From assembly GCA_028700615.1 (NCBI GenBank), contig JAQVSH010000068.1, positions 1-8,592 of the forward strand: DNA of 8,592 nt, written 5' to 3'. Source of the DNA: Bacteroidales bacterium (lineage in GTDB: Bacteria > Bacteroidota > Bacteroidia > Bacteroidales > UBA4181). The notes beneath the pieces were generated by a model, which saw only the letters and a program-made list of their open reading frames with translations, was not told the DNA's origin and did not search any database. Position numbers and translations under genes: made by a program. Shown here in pieces: positions 6,884-8,592 of this stretch; position 1 is the first letter of the stretch; each line of letters begins with the position of its first letter.

Positions 6884-7045
6884 GGTATGATGATTAGGAT
6901 GTTGTTTTCTTTTGAAGCTCTCCACTAATTCATCTCCCCGGATCGTTAGTCCTTATGTCACTTCTGTATATTTTGATTCAAATGATTTTATAAAATAAAT
7001 ACTTTTTTTATTATTGAACAAATATTTTACGGAATTTTAGGCCTC
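6884..7045. other. AT-rich intergenic region between the arginase-like and TlpA genes
   Basis: This 162-bp gap must hold the end of the arginase-like transcript and perhaps the promoter of the TlpA-GH2 pair. It contains long A/T runs, a 12-bp palindrome ATTTTATAAAAT at 6985-6996, and a short inverted repeat TTTGA-T-TCAAA at 6972-6982. I find no exact TAnnTTTG box on the minus strand and no convincing terminator hairpin. Confidence 0.4.
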
Positions 7046-7804
7046 TTAAAAAGGGATGGCATTTTGTATCAGCTGCACCAAGGCTTCATTGGCATGATCA
7101 TTCAGGCTCTCCTCTCTTTTTGATTCAAAAAGATTGAGGGTAGTTGAACATTCACCGCAAATGTCAATACCGATCACTTCATGATTTTTTAGGATCATTG
7201 AAAGCAGACTTTCAAGTCTTTCTAATGAAAGAGATCCCTGATCCCAGTTTGTAGCGGCGGATTTTCTGTTCAGAACATCTTTATCCACAGATATATATAC
7301 CGGATTATCCATGTGAAGATGAGCAAATTGCATCCATGTTTTCTCGTAATTTAAGGCTTGGTCACTAAAAAAAACAAGCCTGTCTCCGTAAGAGGTATCC
7401 GTATCTTTAATGAGACTTTCCGAGGCGCCTGCGATGCAGACTTTTCGAAGCATGGGATTGCTGTCAAGGACTTCTTTAACCCAGCATCCACAGGACAAAA
7501 GGTTGTCAAACAGGCTGGGTTGCATATCGGGATGGTGGTCAAATACAATGAGCGAAAAAGGGTGTTGAATTTTATCTGTCCATAATTTGGTCATATAGTG
7601 ATAATTACCAGAGTCAATAAAATGAATTCCTTCGGGGTCGTACGGAGCGATTTTTTTAGTCAGTTTTTTTACGGCCTCATTGTCGCAATAGTAACTTGTA
7701 CCGGAAATTCCGGTACAGTCAATCCATTTAAAATCCGTGTTGCTTAGAAAGAGCTCCTGTTCATAGATATGGGTGAAATTCATTATGATGATAATTGGTT
7801 TCAT
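7046..7804 (-). CDS. Arginase/ureohydrolase-fold protein, small variant
   Basis: A 252-residue cytoplasmic protein with no signal peptide. It keeps all six metal-ligand positions of the arginase/agmatinase/formiminoglutamase fold: GNYHY (His69, in place of GGDH), FDHHPD (Asp89, His91, Asp93, the DxHxD motif), and SVDKDVL (Asp174, Asp176, the SxDxD motif). GIDICGE (about 212-218) matches the later strand that carries an acidic residue in arginases. This suggests a binuclear Mn2+ hydrolase acting on a guanidino or related C-N bond. It is shorter than typical arginases (about 300 residues), and the substrate-loop motifs differ, so the substrate is not predictable. The start is ATG at 7804; a second ATG at 7783 (MNFTHIYEQ) is possible. 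Pirin lies 71 bases upstream on the same strand, so co-transcription is plausible. A 10-bp-arm inverted repeat lies in its 5' part. Confidence 0.8.
   Translation of the reverse strand: MKPIIIIMNFTHIYEQELFLSNTDFKWIDCTGISGTSYYCDNEAVKKLTKKIAPYDPEGIHFIDSGNYHYMTKLWTDKIQHPFSLIVFDHHPDMQPSLFDNLLSCGCWVKEVLDSNPMLRKVCIAGASESLIKDTDTSYGDRLVFFSDQALNYEKTWMQFAHLHMDNPVYISVDKDVLNRKSAATNWDQGSLSLERLESLLSMILKNHEVIGIDICGECSTTLNLFESKREESLNDHANEALVQLIQNAIPF
7697..7717. repeat. Perfect inverted repeat within the arginase-like gene
   Basis: TGTACCGGAA (7697-7706) and TTCCGGTACA (7708-7717) are exact reverse complements around a single A. The repeat falls in the codons for Cys-Thr-Gly-Ile-Ser-Gly-Thr near residues 30-36. 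It could be a protein-binding site, a hairpin in the mRNA about 90 bases after the start codon, or a by-product of the repeated Thr/Gly codons. Confidence 0.6.
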
Positions 7805-7875
7805 CCTTATAAACCTTTTTATTTTTCTTCATTCCTTCCTCTGTCAGTTATCACTCAGAATCAACGGAGACAGGA

Positions 7876-8592
7876 TTATTTGTGTCTGATGAAGGTTTTA
7901 TTGTTGATTTCAGCAAAAGCAAGGTTTAGTTCTTCTTCTGTGTTCATCACAATGGGGCCGCCCCAGGCAATCGGTTCCTTAAGCGGTTTAGCCGCCAGTA
8001 GAAAAAATCTTGCTCCCTTGTCCCCGGCCTTTACTTTCACTTCATCATAAACGGAGGCTTTATCGGAAGAGGGGGACATCAGCAAAGCACAAGCCTTCTC
8101 GTTCATTCTGATCAGGGCTTCATCGGCAGCGAGCGTGCCATCAATCAGGTAAAGGAACAGGGTCTGATCGTTGGGCGTTTCCTGATAATGCCAGACAGCA
8201 TCCGGTTCCAGGGTTACATCCAGGTATTGTACCTCCAGATACAGGCCTTTTACCGCTCCGTGAAGTTTTTTGTAATTTCCGGAAAGCACCCTGACGATCG
8301 CATTTTCTTCCTTCAAAACAGAGACATCTTCTTCCCTTATATCCCGGTAGGCCGGGTCGGTCATCTTGTCTTTCCGGGGAAGATTCACCCAAAGCTGACA
8401 GCCCAGCATCCTGTCGGAAGCTATGGGCATTTCCTGATGGATGATGCCGGACCCGGCAGTCATCCATTGGCATTGCAGATCCCTGATGACTCCCCGGTTG
8501 CCCAAGCTGTCACCATGTTCTATTTCACCATGCAATAAATAAGTGACGGTCTCAATGCCGCGATGAGGATGCCAGGGGAATCCCTTGATGTA
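7876..8592 (-). CDS. Pirin family protein (5' end outside the window)
   Basis: The minus-strand frame is open to the window edge and ends in TAA at 7876-7878; 238 residues are visible. It begins with YIKGFPWHPHRGIETVTYLL, the pirin signature (GFP-HPHRG-ETVTY), followed by EIEHGDSLGNRGVI and QWMTAGSGIIHQEMP. Pirins are two-cupin-domain proteins binding Fe. The four expected metal ligands are present: the two His of HPHRG (visible residues 8 and 10), and the His and Glu of IIHQEMP (52 and 54). The second cupin follows, ending with the family-typical EPIAWGGPIVMNT. About 45-50 N-terminal residues lie beyond the edge. The TTG at 8535 is an internal Leu codon, not a start. Bacterial pirins have been linked to quercetin 2,3-dioxygenase activity and redox or regulatory roles, and which applies here cannot be told. 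It is the upstream gene of the minus-strand run. Confidence 0.93.
   Translation of the reverse strand, partial: YIKGFPWHPHRGIETVTYLLHGEIEHGDSLGNRGVIRDLQCQWMTAGSGIIHQEMPIASDRMLGCQLWVNLPRKDKMTDPAYRDIREEDVSVLKEENAIVRVLSGNYKKLHGAVKGLYLEVQYLDVTLEPDAVWHYQETPNDQTLFLYLIDGTLAADEALIRMNEKACALLMSPSSDKASVYDEVKVKAGDKGARFFLLAAKPLKEPIAWGGPIVMNTEEELNLAFAEINNKTFIRHK

Noticed and set aside
8188..8538. 116-codon plus-strand open frame opposite pirin
   Set aside because: It is a shadow of the strongly conserved pirin coding sequence.

Overview
The window looks like a stretch of a Bacteroidota (probably Bacteroidales) genome. Four things point that way: an exported Gfo/Idh/MocA-type oxidoreductase tail, a DUF4369-plus-TlpA thioredoxin protein, a large exported LacZ-like GH2 enzyme, and candidate promoter elements of the TAnnTTTG type. 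Start sites generally lack a strong Shine-Dalgarno sequence. Genes run off both ends. The first 11 bases equal the 3' end of the common Illumina adapter, so the window is probably a whole short assembly contig.

Layout, left to right. Positions 1-318 (+) hold the C-terminus of a Gfo/Idh/MocA-family oxidoreductase, followed by a strong intrinsic terminator (343-381). The minus-strand gene 380-1669 is a barrel-only Omp85-like (BamA/TamA family) outer membrane protein. A 232-bp divergent intergenic region follows, with a candidate -7 box and a 15-bp inverted repeat. Positions 1902-2300 (+) hold an exported Dabb (stress-responsive A/B barrel) protein. From 2320 to the right edge all genes are on the minus strand. 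In transcription order they are a partial pirin (7876-8592), a small arginase-fold protein (7046-7804), a TlpA-like thioredoxin protein (5582-6883), and a GH2 beta-galactosidase (2320-5526).

The most notable item is the GH2 gene. It is otherwise intact over 1068 codons, but a single in-frame TGA at 4090-4092 interrupts it. The TGA stands where the family has Gly, immediately before the Asn-Glu that carries the catalytic acid/base. One base change (GGA to TGA) explains it. It is either a fresh pseudogene, a strain variant or a sequence error; recoding is possible but poorly supported.

Functional links are loose. The oxidoreductase and GH2 enzyme fit carbohydrate use, and the OMP and TlpA proteins fit envelope functions. 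The pirin and arginase-like proteins look cytoplasmic, and their roles cannot be fixed from sequence. I see no tRNA, rRNA, CRISPR, transposase or phage gene, and no stretch over 300 bases without a gene. I did not recognise a clearly new multi-gene system.
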